NCBI GenBank assembly: GCA_016720925.1
Contig: JADKJR010000003.1
Location: 124,001-188,000 of the forward strand
From: Betaproteobacteria bacterium
GTDB lineage: Bacteria; Pseudomonadota; Gammaproteobacteria; Burkholderiales; Usitatibacteraceae
Direction: 5' to 3'
Length of the DNA stretch: 64,000 nucleotides
Part shown: in pieces, positions 17,009 through 28,200 of the stretch
Layout: each line of letters starts with the position of its first letter
How positions within the stretch are numbered: the stretch's first letter is position 1
Notes under the pieces: generated by a model
Told to the model about the DNA's origin: nothing
The model's input: only the letters and a program-made list of their open reading frames with translations
The model's database searches: none
Translations under genes and position numbers: made by a program

Positions 17009-17878
17009 TCAATGCCGCACGCCGCGCGACATGGATTCCGGAATACCCGTGTCGCCTTCGTTGTCGTCATCCCGCGCCCAGAAAAGGCGATCTGGTATGA
17101 ATTGCCCCATCCCCGGACGAAAGCCAAACTTAAGGGTTTGCCACGTGTAGTCCTGCGCTTCGCGCACCGCTTCGGAAATATCCATGCCACGGGCAACGGT
17201 GGCGGCGACGGCGGAAGCAAGCGTGCATCCGGAGCCATGGTAGCTGCCGGGCAATCTATGCCAGTTGTCGCTTCGCAGCAGACCCTTTTCGCAAAACAGC
17301 GTATTGATGACGTCGGGTGTTGACTCATGCGTTCCGGTCACAAGCACGAATTCCGCGCCCATTCCTATCAGCCGCATTGCCAGCTTTTCAATTCCCCCTT
17401 CGTCTTCGTCGTCGTCTTCCAGTACGAGCCGCCTCAATTCGGGTGTGTTGGGCGTGATGACGGTGCACTGCGGAATGAGCAGTTCGCGGATCGCAGAAAG
17501 AGTATCTTCACTGGCGAATTCATCACCACGAGTGGACGCAAGAACAGGGTCCAGTATCAGCGGAATTTCAGGATAATCGGAGACAATCTCGGCGATGGCA
17601 GAGACGTTCTCAACACTGCCCAATACGCCGATCTTGAACGCGGCCACCGGGATATCTTCGAGAATCGAGCGTGCCTGATCGGCGACCCAGTCGGCATCGA
17701 TCGGCAGGATATCTTCCACGCCGGATGTGTCTTGCACGGTAATGGCCGTTATGACTGACAGCGGGTGACATCCCATGCTCGCAAGTGTGAGAATATCTGC
17801 CTGAATCCCGGCGCCGCCGGAGGGGTCGGTGGCAGCAAAGCTGAGTACGGCTGGGGGGGCTTTGTGAAAGTCGGGCAT
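17009..17878 (-). CDS. thiD: hydroxymethylpyrimidine/phosphomethylpyrimidine kinase
   Basis: Ribokinase-fold enzyme that phosphorylates HMP and HMP-P in thiamine synthesis. I use the ATG at 17878 (289 residues) because family alignment begins at APPAVLSFAATDPSGGAGIQAD. The longer frame would run into the divergent rubredoxin promoter. DPVLAST, TPNTPEL and LPGSYHGSGCTLASAVAA (catalytic Asp region replaced in context as GSGCT) are present. An acidic insert DDDEDEGG lies at about 170. Forms a thiD-thiE-hemL operon. Confidence 0.93.
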   Translation of the reverse strand: MPDFHKAPPAVLSFAATDPSGGAGIQADILTLASMGCHPLSVITAITVQDTSGVEDILPIDADWVADQARSILEDIPVAAFKIGVLGSVENVSAIAEIVSDYPEIPLILDPVLASTRGDEFASEDTLSAIRELLIPQCTVITPNTPELRRLVLEDDDEDEGGIEKLAMRLIGMGAEFVLVTGTHESTPDVINTLFCEKGLLRSDNWHRLPGSYHGSGCTLASAVAATVARGMDISEAVREAQDYTWQTLKFGFRPGMGQFIPDRLFWARDDDNEGDTGIPESMSRGVRH

Positions 17879-17996
17879 GAGAAATATGTGGATGTCGAAG
17901 TCAGTTAGCGATTTCAAACGACAACCGATATGATGCCAGCCCTTAAGTGCAATTTCTGGAAGACTTGATGATGCATTGTAGCCTTGAAAGGCAGTC

Positions 17997-18179
17997 ATGA
18001 CGGCAGCGACAGAATACAAAACCTGGATGTGCCTCGTCTGCGGCCTGATTTACGAAGAATCGGCAGGATGGCCCGATGATGGAATTCCCCCCGGCACGAG
18101 GTGGGAAGACGTGCCAATCAGTTGGTGTTGTCCCGAATGCGGCGCACGCAAGGAAGATTTTGAATTGGTCGAAATTTAG
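17997..18179 (+). CDS. rubA: rubredoxin
   Basis: 60-residue electron-transfer protein with one Fe(SCys)4 site. The two knuckles are CLVCGLIY and CPECGARK. The usual GIPPGTRWEDVP loop separates them, and the conserved aspartate/proline residues are intact. One extra cysteine precedes the second knuckle (SWCCPECG). Divergent from thiD with 118 bp between start codons. A rubredoxin next to thiD/hemL and the pil chemosensory genes is a recurrent betaproteobacterial order. Confidence 0.95.
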   Translation: MTAATEYKTWMCLVCGLIYEESAGWPDDGIPPGTRWEDVPISWCCPECGARKEDFELVEI

Positions 18180-18213
18180 CAACAATTGGCAGGATTCAAA
18201 GTTATCAAACTTG

Positions 18214-18262
18214 TTGATAAATATGCGTTTGCTCATTGATACTAAAAGAAAAACACGATAAT
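18214..18262 (+). promoter_or_regulatory. candidate promoter of the pilGHIJ-chpA operon
   Basis: Two overlapping sigma-70-like possibilities lie in the 224-bp gap before pilG: TTGATA (18214-18219) with GATACT 18 bp on, and TTGATA (18236-18241) with GATAAT 15 bp on. The stretch is locally AT-rich compared with the surrounding genes. Neither is strong enough to be sure. Confidence 0.3.
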
Positions 18263-18403
18263 CTCCTGCTGTTGCGAAAATCGCCAACCGCCAGCGCTTG
18301 GCGCGGTGATTTTGCTGACGATGCAGCCATTTAGCGGGTACGATGGCAACTTGCGAGACAAAGCGGACCTCCAGCACGTAAAGAGCCGCCAGGAAAACGG
18401 GAC

Positions 18404-18826
18404 GTGGCAGACGCGAAACCTTTATCAGGCGTACGAGTGATGGTGATAGACGATTCCAATACGATTCGTCGATCGGCCGAGATATTCCTGATGCAGGCCG
18501 GCTGTCAGGTGATCTTGGCCGAGAACGGCTTTGATGCGCTTGCAAAGATCGCCGATCACCAGCCAGATTTGATTTTTGTGGACATCATGATGCCGAGGCT
18601 CGATGGGTATCAGACTTGTGCGCTAATCAAAAAAAATGCCAAACATAAATCCACGCCAGTCATTATGCTGTCCTCAAAAGACAGCTTGTTCGATCGTGCG
18701 CGCGGTCGCATGGTCGGGTCAGACGAATACCTGACCAAGCCCTTTTCGAAGGAAAGCTTGCTTAGGACCGTGGAAGTCCATCGCGGCGATCGAGTGGGCG
18801 GATTATCACCATCCAATGCCGTATAG
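18404..18826 (+). CDS. pilG: twitching motility response regulator PilG
   Basis: Single-domain CheY-like receiver that receives phosphate from ChpA and promotes pilus extension. 140 residues: acidic pair in VMVIDDSN, phosphoacceptor D in LIFVDIMMPRLDG, switch S in IMLSSKDS and K in YLTKPF. The GTG start at 18404 gives the usual short leader; the next ATG (18434) would cut into the first beta strand. First gene of the operon. Confidence 0.92.
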   Translation: MADAKPLSGVRVMVIDDSNTIRRSAEIFLMQAGCQVILAENGFDALAKIADHQPDLIFVDIMMPRLDGYQTCALIKKNAKHKSTPVIMLSSKDSLFDRARGRMVGSDEYLTKPFSKESLLRTVEVHRGDRVGGLSPSNAV

Positions 18827-18878
18827 CGGCTCAACTTCATCCTAATTTCCGTATCACCTGTAACCGATTGGAGTAAAC

Positions 18879-19244
18879 ATGGCCATCAAGAAAATTCTCA
18901 TCGTTGATGATTCCCCGACAGAACGCGCATTCCTTGAAGGGGTGTTGACGAAAGCAGGCTACACCGTGGTGCTGGCCATTAGTGGTGAGGAGGGTGTGGA
19001 GCGAGCCAAGGCGGAGGTTCCGGACCTGATCCTGATGGATGTTGTGATGCCGGGTCTCAATGGCTTCCAGGCCACGCGCGCGATCACGCGCGAAGAAACG
19101 ACCAAGAATATTCCTGTATTTATCTGCACAACGAAGGATCAGGAAACCGACAAGATTTGGGGCATGCGTCAGGGCGCAAAAGATTACATTGTCAAACCAG
19201 TTAACGGACCCGAGCTAATCGCCAAGATCAAGGCGTTGGGTTAG
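18879..19244 (+). CDS. pilH: twitching motility response regulator PilH
   Basis: Second CheY-like receiver of the system, thought to act as a phosphate sink or drive retraction. 121 residues: ILIVDDSPTER, DLILMDVVMPGLNG, ICTTKDQ and YIVKPV. A GGAG lies before the ATG. It starts 52 bp after pilG. Confidence 0.93.
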   Translation: MAIKKILIVDDSPTERAFLEGVLTKAGYTVVLAISGEEGVERAKAEVPDLILMDVVMPGLNGFQATRAITREETTKNIPVFICTTKDQETDKIWGMRQGAKDYIVKPVNGPELIAKIKALG

Positions 19245-19256
19245 CCACCATCCACC

Positions 19257-19835
19257 ATGGCACGTAAAACCAGTCTTCGTGAATTTCAGCAGAATGTAGC
19301 GCAGCGCATTCGCGATCTGGCATCGCAGAAGACCGCCGCATCCAAGCTCGGCTTTCAGGTGGGCACGGAGAACTGGCTGGTCACGCTGTCGGATGTCTCC
19401 GAGGTGATCCCGGTGCCCAATACGGTTGCCGTCCCCATGACGTGTCCGTGGTTCCGCGGTGTAGCAAACATCCGCGGAAAACTTTACTCGGTGGTGGATT
19501 TTGCCGCGTTCCAGGGTGAAAGCGCAATCGGGCCAGGCACGGAAAGGCGGGTCGTTCTGATTACTGACCGGTTGATTGAAGGCTCTGGTCTGATGGTCAC
19601 CAGAATGCTCGGGCTGCGAAATCCTGACCAATTCGCCATGGAGCCTGTTCAAAGTGGCGCACTCGACCGGCGACCGTGGATCAAAGCAACATATTGCGAC
19701 CCGGGCGGTACCCTTTGGCATGAGTTGGATGTTCCGGTACTGGTCAGCCACAGCCAATTCCTGGAAGTGGGTAGCCGGGCAGGCGAACAACGTGCGGCGT
19801 CCTTAGCCGTTTCCGCAGCGTCGTCTTCACGATAG
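19257..19835 (+). CDS. pilI: CheW-like adaptor PilI
   Basis: Links the receptor PilJ to the kinase ChpA. 192 residues, CheW fold from about 35 to 180, with FRGVANIRGKLYSVVDFAAF as the recognisable core. It starts 12 bp after pilH, so is translationally close. Confidence 0.92.
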   Translation: MARKTSLREFQQNVAQRIRDLASQKTAASKLGFQVGTENWLVTLSDVSEVIPVPNTVAVPMTCPWFRGVANIRGKLYSVVDFAAFQGESAIGPGTERRVVLITDRLIEGSGLMVTRMLGLRNPDQFAMEPVQSGALDRRPWIKATYCDPGGTLWHELDVPVLVSHSQFLEVGSRAGEQRAASLAVSAASSSR

Positions 19836-19877
19836 CGTGCAAATCCAGTTGCAATAAGAAAGTAACGGAGAAGTCAC

Positions 19878-22190
19878 ATGGCACTCAAATTTCCATCATC
19901 CTTGACAAACAAGGATAAGAAGCCGGCAGCAGGAACGACGGCACCAGCGGCCAAACCGGCGCGGCGCGAAAAATCCACCTTCTCGTTTTTCAGTTTTCTG
20001 AACCGCGGCAAAACCTCTGCTGGCGGCACCAAGACGCAGGGCAAGAGCCTGGCGCCGGCGGCATCTCCCGCTACGTCCGGATTCGGGCAGACCGGTGATC
20101 AGACGCGCAAGATCAAGGCGGAAGTTGCCGCCAACCAGCTAGGCAAATCCAAGAAATATGGCGGCGTATTCAAGCTCCCGTTGATCGGCGACCGTCCGGC
20201 TGAGCAGCAACTACCAATTTTGTTGATTGCGGCGGGCATTTTCGGTGCACTGGCTATTGGCTCCAGCATTCTGGATGCTATCAATCGCGGAAATATGGCC
20301 GCCTATACCAACATCACGTCGCAGCTTCAGTTTCACACCCAGCGGCTGGCGAAATCCGCTGGTCTGGCGGCGCGTGGTGATCCGATCTCTTTCCCGCAAC
20401 TGCAGGATAGTCGCGACGAATTTCAGCGCTATCTTGAGGTGCTGAATAACGGGGGCGAGGCATTCTCGACAAGTGTTCCATCGGCCAAAATCAGCGAGGA
20501 GCTAACCTCTCGCCTTGAAGAGCTGACCAAGCGATTTGTCGATGGCTCGAGTGCGGCAACCTCCATACTCTCCGCCAAGACCGACTTGGTCGATTTGTCG
20601 CGCAACATCGCGCAAGTCCGTGCCGGCGCCGAGGAGCTTGCCGCACTTTCGCAGGATTTGACCGGATTGATGCAGCAGTCCGGTATTCCGCCAACACAGG
20701 TGTTGAAGGCGAATCGCCTGACCTTCCTTGCTGAACGGCTCGGTCGCGGTTCGGCGGAAATTCTGGGTGCCGACGTTATTGATCCGGAAGTACCGTTTCT
20801 GATGGGGAAAGACACCAACGACTTTCGCGAGTTGATCAAAGCACTGGAGTCTGGCTCCGACGCGTTGGGCATTTCCTCGCTGCGTGACGGAGATGCCCGA
20901 TCCAAGGTGGTCAAATTGCGCGAGCAATTCGCCGGGTTTGAAAAAAACGTCGGGCCGATACTCGGTAACGTGCAAAAGCTGGTTTCCGCGCGTCAGTCCG
21001 GGCGCGCACTGCAGCAAGGATCAGAGCAACTGCTTTCCAATGTGGAGCAATTGCAGGTTTCGTTCGCCGCCGAAAGGAAATCTGCTGCGCTGTACCTGGC
21101 GATTTTGTTTGGCGCGATTTCGTTGATATTTCTTGCGCTGATTGCGGTCGTGTTTCTCGCCGACGCGCGCAAACGCGCGGCGGCGTCCGAAGCGGAAAAT
21201 AAGCGTAACCAGGAAGCTATTTTGCGTTTGCTCAATGAAATGGGCGATCTCGCCGACGGCGACTTGACCATACGTGCCAAGGTGACCGAAGACATTACCG
21301 GCGCGATCGCGGATTCGATGAATTACACCATTGATGAGTTACGTACCTTGGTAAGCGGAGTCAACAACGCTTCCACACAGGTATCGGCCAAATCCCTGCA
21401 GGCCCAGGCGGTCTCGGTGCAACTGCTTGATGCGGCGGAAAAGCAGTCGAAAGAAATTCAAGGTACCACGCAAGAGGTGTTGAACGTGGCCGAGACGCTG
21501 ACCAAAGTTTCGTCAAACGCCGAAGAGTCTTCGCAGGTTGCCATGCGTTCACTCGCCGCCGCGGACAAAGGGCGCTTGGCGGTACAGAACTCCATTTCAG
21601 GCATGAATGATATTCGCGATCAAATTCAGGAAACATCCAAGCGTATCAAGCGCCTCGGCGAGAGTTCGCAGGAAATTGGTGAAATAGTCGAGCTTATTTC
21701 CGACATTACCGAACAAACAAACGTGCTTGCGCTGAACGCCGCCATCCAGGCCGCGTCGGCCGGCGAGGCCGGGCGGGGCTTTTCAGTGGTTGCGGAAGAA
21801 GTGCAGCGGCTGGCTGAACGATCTGGCGAGGCGACGAAGCAGATTGGCGCCATCGTGAAAACAATTCAGGCCGATACGCAGGACGCGGTGGCCGCGATGG
21901 AAAAGTCCACCACGGGTGTGGTGGAAGGAGCAAAGCTTTCCGATGCGGCTGGTCAGGCGCTGACAGAAATCGACTCCGTGACAAAGAATCTGGCCTCGCT
22001 GATTCAGAAGATTTCCACCGACACACAGGCGCAGGCTTCGTCGGCCAACAAGGTGGCGCGCAGTATGCAAGAAATTCTGGAAATTAATCGCCAGACCACG
22101 GCGGGTACGCAGCAGACGGCGACTTCAATTAAAGAGCTTGCGGATGTAGCCAGCGATCTGAAGGCGTCCGTCTCGGGTTTCAAACTGTAG
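19878..22190 (+). CDS. pilJ: pilus methyl-accepting chemotaxis receptor PilJ
   Basis: Receptor of the Pil-Chp system. 770 residues. A cytoplasmic N-terminal extension of about 105 residues, rich in Ala, Pro and Lys, precedes TM1 (about 112-135). The periplasmic PilJ repeats follow, then TM2 (about 395-425), HAMP (LADGDLTIRAKVTED) and the coiled-coil signalling domain with the kinase-contact tip (ITEQTNVLALNAAIQAASAG). It is about 90 residues longer than the Pseudomonas protein as I remember it, owing to the leading extension. Confidence 0.93.
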   Translation: MALKFPSSLTNKDKKPAAGTTAPAAKPARREKSTFSFFSFLNRGKTSAGGTKTQGKSLAPAASPATSGFGQTGDQTRKIKAEVAANQLGKSKKYGGVFKLPLIGDRPAEQQLPILLIAAGIFGALAIGSSILDAINRGNMAAYTNITSQLQFHTQRLAKSAGLAARGDPISFPQLQDSRDEFQRYLEVLNNGGEAFSTSVPSAKISEELTSRLEELTKRFVDGSSAATSILSAKTDLVDLSRNIAQVRAGAEELAALSQDLTGLMQQSGIPPTQVLKANRLTFLAERLGRGSAEILGADVIDPEVPFLMGKDTNDFRELIKALESGSDALGISSLRDGDARSKVVKLREQFAGFEKNVGPILGNVQKLVSARQSGRALQQGSEQLLSNVEQLQVSFAAERKSAALYLAILFGAISLIFLALIAVVFLADARKRAAASEAENKRNQEAILRLLNEMGDLADGDLTIRAKVTEDITGAIADSMNYTIDELRTLVSGVNNASTQVSAKSLQAQAVSVQLLDAAEKQSKEIQGTTQEVLNVAETLTKVSSNAEESSQVAMRSLAAADKGRLAVQNSISGMNDIRDQIQETSKRIKRLGESSQEIGEIVELISDITEQTNVLALNAAIQAASAGEAGRGFSVVAEEVQRLAERSGEATKQIGAIVKTIQADTQDAVAAMEKSTTGVVEGAKLSDAAGQALTEIDSVTKNLASLIQKISTDTQAQASSANKVARSMQEILEINRQTTAGTQQTATSIKELADVASDLKASVSGFKL

Positions 22191-22247
22191 CCGGACGCGG
22201 CTCTCCCAGTGGTGACTTTGTACATGCGTTTTCGTCCTTCAATCTAA

Positions 22248-25200
22248 ATGCCAGCCATTCCAACTTCGACGTTTGACATTGGCCCGCTTTCCTGGGTCAA
22301 GGCGGAGATCGAGCACTCGCTTACCGAGGCTCGATCACATCTCGACCGTCTTGCTACCGATCCCGGGGACGACAAGGCGGCCAAGTATGTCGCGACGCAT
22401 TTACATCAGGTGACGGGCGCGTTATCGATGGTCGGATTGGGCGCGGCCACGCGATTCAATGAAGAAATCGAGAAACTCGTCGAGTCCTTGGAAAGTGATC
22501 CGGACGCCCGCGCCAGTGCGCCCCAACGGATCGCCGCCGCCCGAAAAGGCACGATTGCACTTTCGTCCTACCTTGATACATTGATGTCGGGGGAAACCGA
22601 TCGACCGATGATGTTGGCGCCCGCATATCTGCAGGTGAATCGCGCCCGCGGTGCGACAGATGCTTCGGAGAGCGACCTGTTCTCACCGGATCTGAGCCGC
22701 TCTATCGCGTTGCCGGAAGATACTGTGGCGTTGCCCAAATCCGCCATGCTTTCAGAGGCTGTCAAGCAGCGGCGCGGCATGTACCAGGCCGGACTGCTGA
22801 AACTGCTTCGCGACAAGGATATGGTTGGGGGTGCGCGTGAGATGCGCAATGCGACGCTCGCCATCGAGGCCTTGCAAGCAGCCTCCCCCTCGCGTTCATT
22901 CTGGTACGCAACCGGGGGATTTTTTGATGCGGTCGCAGCCAATCCCGGGGAAGCCGCGACGCTCGCCGTGCAGTTATTCGGCAAGATCGACCAGCAGATC
23001 AAGTTGCTGATTGACGGTGTCCAGCGGGTGCCGGAGAAATTATTCCGCGACATCCTGCTTGTGATCGGCAAATCCAAGGCGCAGACCGAGCGGCTACGAA
23101 AAATCCGCGAGCTTTACCAGCTTGATGAACTTCTGGCGTTGCCCGAGGCGGTGGATGAATCGCAGGCGGACGAGCAGGTGAAAGGCGCAATTCGCGGCCT
23201 TCGCGAACAGGTGCAGGCGCAAAAGGAAAATTGGCTCAAATTTGCCGGTGGAAATCATTCGGCCCTGGAAACATACGTCTCGCAGGCCGAGGCACTGGTC
23301 AGGACCGCGCAGCAGCAACCCAACAAAGACATTGCACATCTGATACAGGCGCTCAGCGCAGTCGGAACTCATTTGCGCAAAGCGCAGAGCGCGGCGACTG
23401 AAGCGCAGGCGCTTGAAGTGGCTACCGCATTTTTGTTCCTCGAGTCCTCCCTGGAAAACTACTTCCGCCTTACCGCCGAATTTCCAGCACAGGCGAATAA
23501 CATCGCATCTCGCGTGAATGCGGTGATGAGCGGGACAGCGCTGCCCGCCATCGGGGGTGGCGCCAATGCTCTGATGGACGACATGACCAAGCGCGCGCAG
23601 GAGCGCATGCTGATGTTCCAGGTGGGACAGGAAGTCCAGGTAAACCTCACCACGATCGAAAGCGCACTTGACGCATTTTTCCGCGACGCGCAGAAGACCG
23701 CCGAACTTCCGTCGCTGCCTCCGCTGTTTTCGCAAGTACAGGGTGCACTGACTATTTTGGAACTCGACGAAGCCGCCGCCCTGAATCAGCTATTGCGTGA
23801 GCGTGTTGGACAGTTTGCGTCTGGTGCACTGAAAGGCGCTGGCGAAGACGCTGAAGTGGTGGCAGAAGGTGTGTCCGCGCTGGGTTTGTATATTACGGCG
23901 CTGCAGCAAGGCACTACGCATCCGCGCGAAGTGCTGCTGCCAGCGTTGATCCGGTTTGGCCTCGCGCAAGCGCCTGCCGAGCCTGAGAAGTCGCTGATCA
24001 AGACGCCAATCACCAAAGGCGATGTGGATGTTGCCAAGCAAAAAGTGCAGGGTTTGTACGCAGACTGGAAGCAGCAGCCCGAGCAGACCAGCACCCGCGA
24101 CCAGTTGCGTGAAGCGGTCAAGGAGCTGAAGCAGGATGCAGAGTTGATGGCAGACAGCAAGTCCGCCGAGCAAAGCGAACAGGCACTGAAGGAAATTGAC
24201 GCCACCTTCGACCCGATGAAGATCGGTGTCAGCGAGGCGATCTCCGAAATAGTGCCGGAAAAACGCACCGAAGCGCCAACGCCGCAAGTTGTACAGTTGA
24301 TCGATGCGCCGGCATCCGAAATCGATCGGGAATTGCTGGAGATTTTCCTTGAAGAGGCAAACGAAGTGGTGGCGACGATTCGCGCAAGTCTGGCGGACAT
24401 TCGTACGAATTTGCATGACAAGGATGCATTGACCACCATCCGTCGCGGCTACCACACGCTCAAGGGCAGTGGCCGCATGGTTGGTCTGAACGACCTTGGT
24501 GAAGGAGGATGGAATTGCGAACAGGTCAGGAGCAAGTGGCTCAAGGATGAAAAGCCCGCCAGTCCAGGTCTCGCAGAGTTCATCGATCGATCGTCGAGCG
24601 CATTTCAGGCCTGGGTCGACGATTTACAGGCCAACGGCACTGCGCAAATTGACGCCACCGAGCTGAACCGCATCGCCGAACGCCTGAAAAACGACAAGGA
24701 ACCCGACTTCGCGGAATGGCCGGTCAAGACCACCAAACCCGCGGCAGTGGAGTCCGCTGCGATCGCAGAAACGACTCCGGAACCCCTCGGCGCATTCTCC
24801 GTGGATCATCGGCCCGAGGTATCGATCGCGACGCCAATTGTCGAAATGTCAGAGCATGAGGTTGAAACCCGCGCGACCGAAGCAGAACAGCCGACAGCGG
24901 ATATCTTTGCCGAGCTGCCAGCGCTCATCCCCGCAGTAGAAGACATTCCTGCGGCGCCGATGGAAGAATTCATTGGCGATAGCGGCAAGTCGGAAGAACC
25001 TGCGTTGGAGCCCACCGAGCCCGATGATGTTCGCGTCGGAACAATTTCCGTTCCGCACACGCTTTTCTACATTTATCTGGGCGAAGCGGATCAGCATATT
25101 GCCACGCTCGACAACGAAATATCCGCGCTGGAAGCCAATCCCCGGCAGCCGGTGACGCATGCCTTCATGCGTGCCGCGCACACACTGACCAGCTCGTCCC

Positions 25201-28200
25201 GCACGACCGGCATGGACATGATTGCCAGCGTTGCGTTTGAACTTGAAAAATGGCTGCAAGAAGCCATCGAGTTTCCGCCGGAATTCGATCTGCATCGCCT
25301 GGCAGTCACCCGTAGTGCGGTAGATGCACTCTCCAGCATGGTGCTCGGCTTGCATACCCACGAACCGCCCAACCCACGCCCGGATATCGTGCAGGATTTG
25401 TTCAAATTGCGCGAGGCGCTGAAGGAGTCCAGGCGTACCGGTGAAGGGGCGCAATTCAAGATGCATGACATGGCGTCCGGACTGCCGACCCCGCCCGTAG
25501 TGCCATTGATAGACGCGCCATCGATCGCGGAAGAGAATGATTTCGGGAGTTTCGAAACGGAACCCGCCGCCGTGCAGGTACCCGCGGAGCTTCCTGAGAC
25601 ACCGACGCATTCATTCGACCCTGACCTGGTATTTGGTGTGGCGTCAGCCACGGGCTTGGCTACGGCGGTAGCTGCGTTTGCAGCGCCCGGCAAAACCGCG
25701 GTGCCGGAAATACCCGCTCCCGGCGCCGAGCAGCATATACCGCCCGAACCACTTGAGCCGGCCCCTGCGCCAATACCTGTTGCCGCGGATTTGCCGCCTG
25801 CCGCGGCGGAAGTTCGCGCATCTGTCGACACCAAAGCTGCCGGCATGGAAACCGGCAAGGACCGGCGCGCGATGGTCGACGACGTCGATCACGATTTGTT
25901 GCCGATCTTTCTCGAAGAAGCCAAGGAAATCATTCCGCTCGTCGGCAATTCCATGCGCCGCTGGCGGGTCGCGCCGATCAATCACGTTCCGGTTACCGAA
26001 CTCGCACGTCATTTACACACGCTGAAAGGTTCAGCGCGCATGGCGGGCCTGATGCGTCTGGGCGAACTGGCGCATGTGATTGAGTCGCGCATTATTGCGA
26101 TGGACCAGACGGCGGAACCGGCGAAGAACGAGTTTGATCTCGTGGATGAAAGTGTCGATCGGCTGAACGCCGCCATCGATCGTCTCGCCGCCGGTGATTT
26201 CTCCCCAATCGCCGTTGAGCTTCCGGCCATTTCCGATGTTTCGCAGGATCTGCCGGCGCCACTCGCCGTCATGGCGGCGGCACGTGCCGAGATCATCGCC
26301 GAAGGCGAGAAACTCGAAGGCCGCGAACGCCAGTCATTACTGCGTGTGAATGCCGACATCATCGATCGCTTCGTCAACGAGGCAGGCGAATTGTCCATTG
26401 CGCGTTCGCGTATCGATCAGGAAATGCTGACTTTCAGGCAGTCCCTGGTGGAACTGACCGATAACATCGGCCGCATGAAAACGCAGTTGCGCGAAATCGA
26501 GATTCAGGCCGAGTCGCAGATTCAGTCGCGTATTCGCGATGCGGAAGAGCAAGGTGGAAATTTCGACCCACTGGAGTTCGACCGATTCTCACGCACGCAG
26601 GAGCTGACGCGATTCCTTGCTGAAAGTCTGAACGACGTCATCACCCTGCAGCTGTCGCTGCAAAAGAACATCGATGAATCGGAAGCCGCGTTATTGCAGC
26701 AAGCGCGCCTGAATCGCGATTTGCAGCAAGGCCTGATGGGCGTGCGCCTGGTGCCCCTGGGCAACCTGCAGGATCGCTTCTACCGGCTGTTGCGCCAGAC
26801 AGCGAAGGAACTCAACAAGAAAGCCAATCTCGAATTCCGTGGCGTGCGCGTCGAGATTGACCGGTCGGTACTGGAAAAAATCACCGCGCCGTTTGAGCAT
26901 CTGCTGCGCAATGCCGTCGCGCATGGTATCGAATCGCCCGCCGAGCGAGTGGCAAAAGGGAAGTCGGAAATTGGCGAAATTACCATCGACGCCCAGCAAG
27001 TCGGCAATGAGGTCATTCTGACGCTGGCCGACGATGGTAACGGCCTCGACTTTGCACGCATCCGCGAAAAGGCCATCCAGAAAGGGCTGCTCGACAGCCA
27101 TGCGGAAGTCAATGAAACACAGCTTACGCAATTCATTTTCCTTTCCGGTTTTTCGACCGTGGAGGATATCTCGCAAATTGCCGGCCGCGGCGTCGGCATG
27201 GATGTGGTGCGCAATGAAATCACGTCGTTGGGCGGGCGAATCGATATTTCGTCGACACCCGGCCGTGGCACCACCTTCACCATTGCGCTGCCGCTGACTT
27301 TGGCGGTGACACAGGCGGTGATGGTGATGGTGGGTGACACCATGTACGCCATTCCGTCGGTGATGATCGAGCAGGTGCAGGAATACAAAGGCAAGCGTTA
27401 CGCGCCATTCCTCGAAATGAGCGAGATCGAATGGAAAGGCAACAAATATCCACTACGCTCCATGCAGGGGCTACTGGGCGGCAAACCATCGTTGTCGGCG
27501 GTGCGCAAAGCGTCGGTGATTCTTGCCAAGAGCGGCCAGCAGCGCGCGGCGGTACAGGTCGACTCGATCATCGGCAACCGCGAAATTGTGGTGAAAACGA
27601 TCGGGCCGCAATTGGCCCGTCTGGTCGGTGTCTCCGGCGCAACCATGCTGGGTTCCGGACAGATTGTGTTGATCATGAATCCGGTGCAATTGGTATTCCG
27701 CGATAGCACCAAGGTGAATGTGGAAACGGGTGCGCGTGGTTCCGTCGGCGTTGAAGTCGCAAATCCGGCGATACCGTCAGGGGCCGGCGCGCCCGTTACA
27801 TTTGAGACAACCGCCGAGCCCGAGCGCGAAGTCGCGCAAGGTCAATCACTGGCCGCGGCCATTGCCGCCACGGATACGGTGGGTGGCGAGCCGGCCATCG
27901 CTGCGCTGCTGAAACGCACCGCGCCGCTGGTGATGGTGGTCGATGATTCGTTGACGGTGCGCAAGATCACCAGCCGTATGCTGACCCGCGAAGGCTTTGA
28001 AGTCGCCACTGCCAAGGACGGCGTCGATGGCCTTCAGCAATTGCAGGAGATTGAACCGGACATCATCCTGCTGGATATCGAAATGCCGCGCATGGATGGC
28101 TTCGAGTTCGCCCGCAATGTGCGCGCCGATGCCAAGACCAAGGGCATTCCGATCATCATGATCACCTCGCGTACGGCGGAAAAACATCGCAGCCGCGCGC

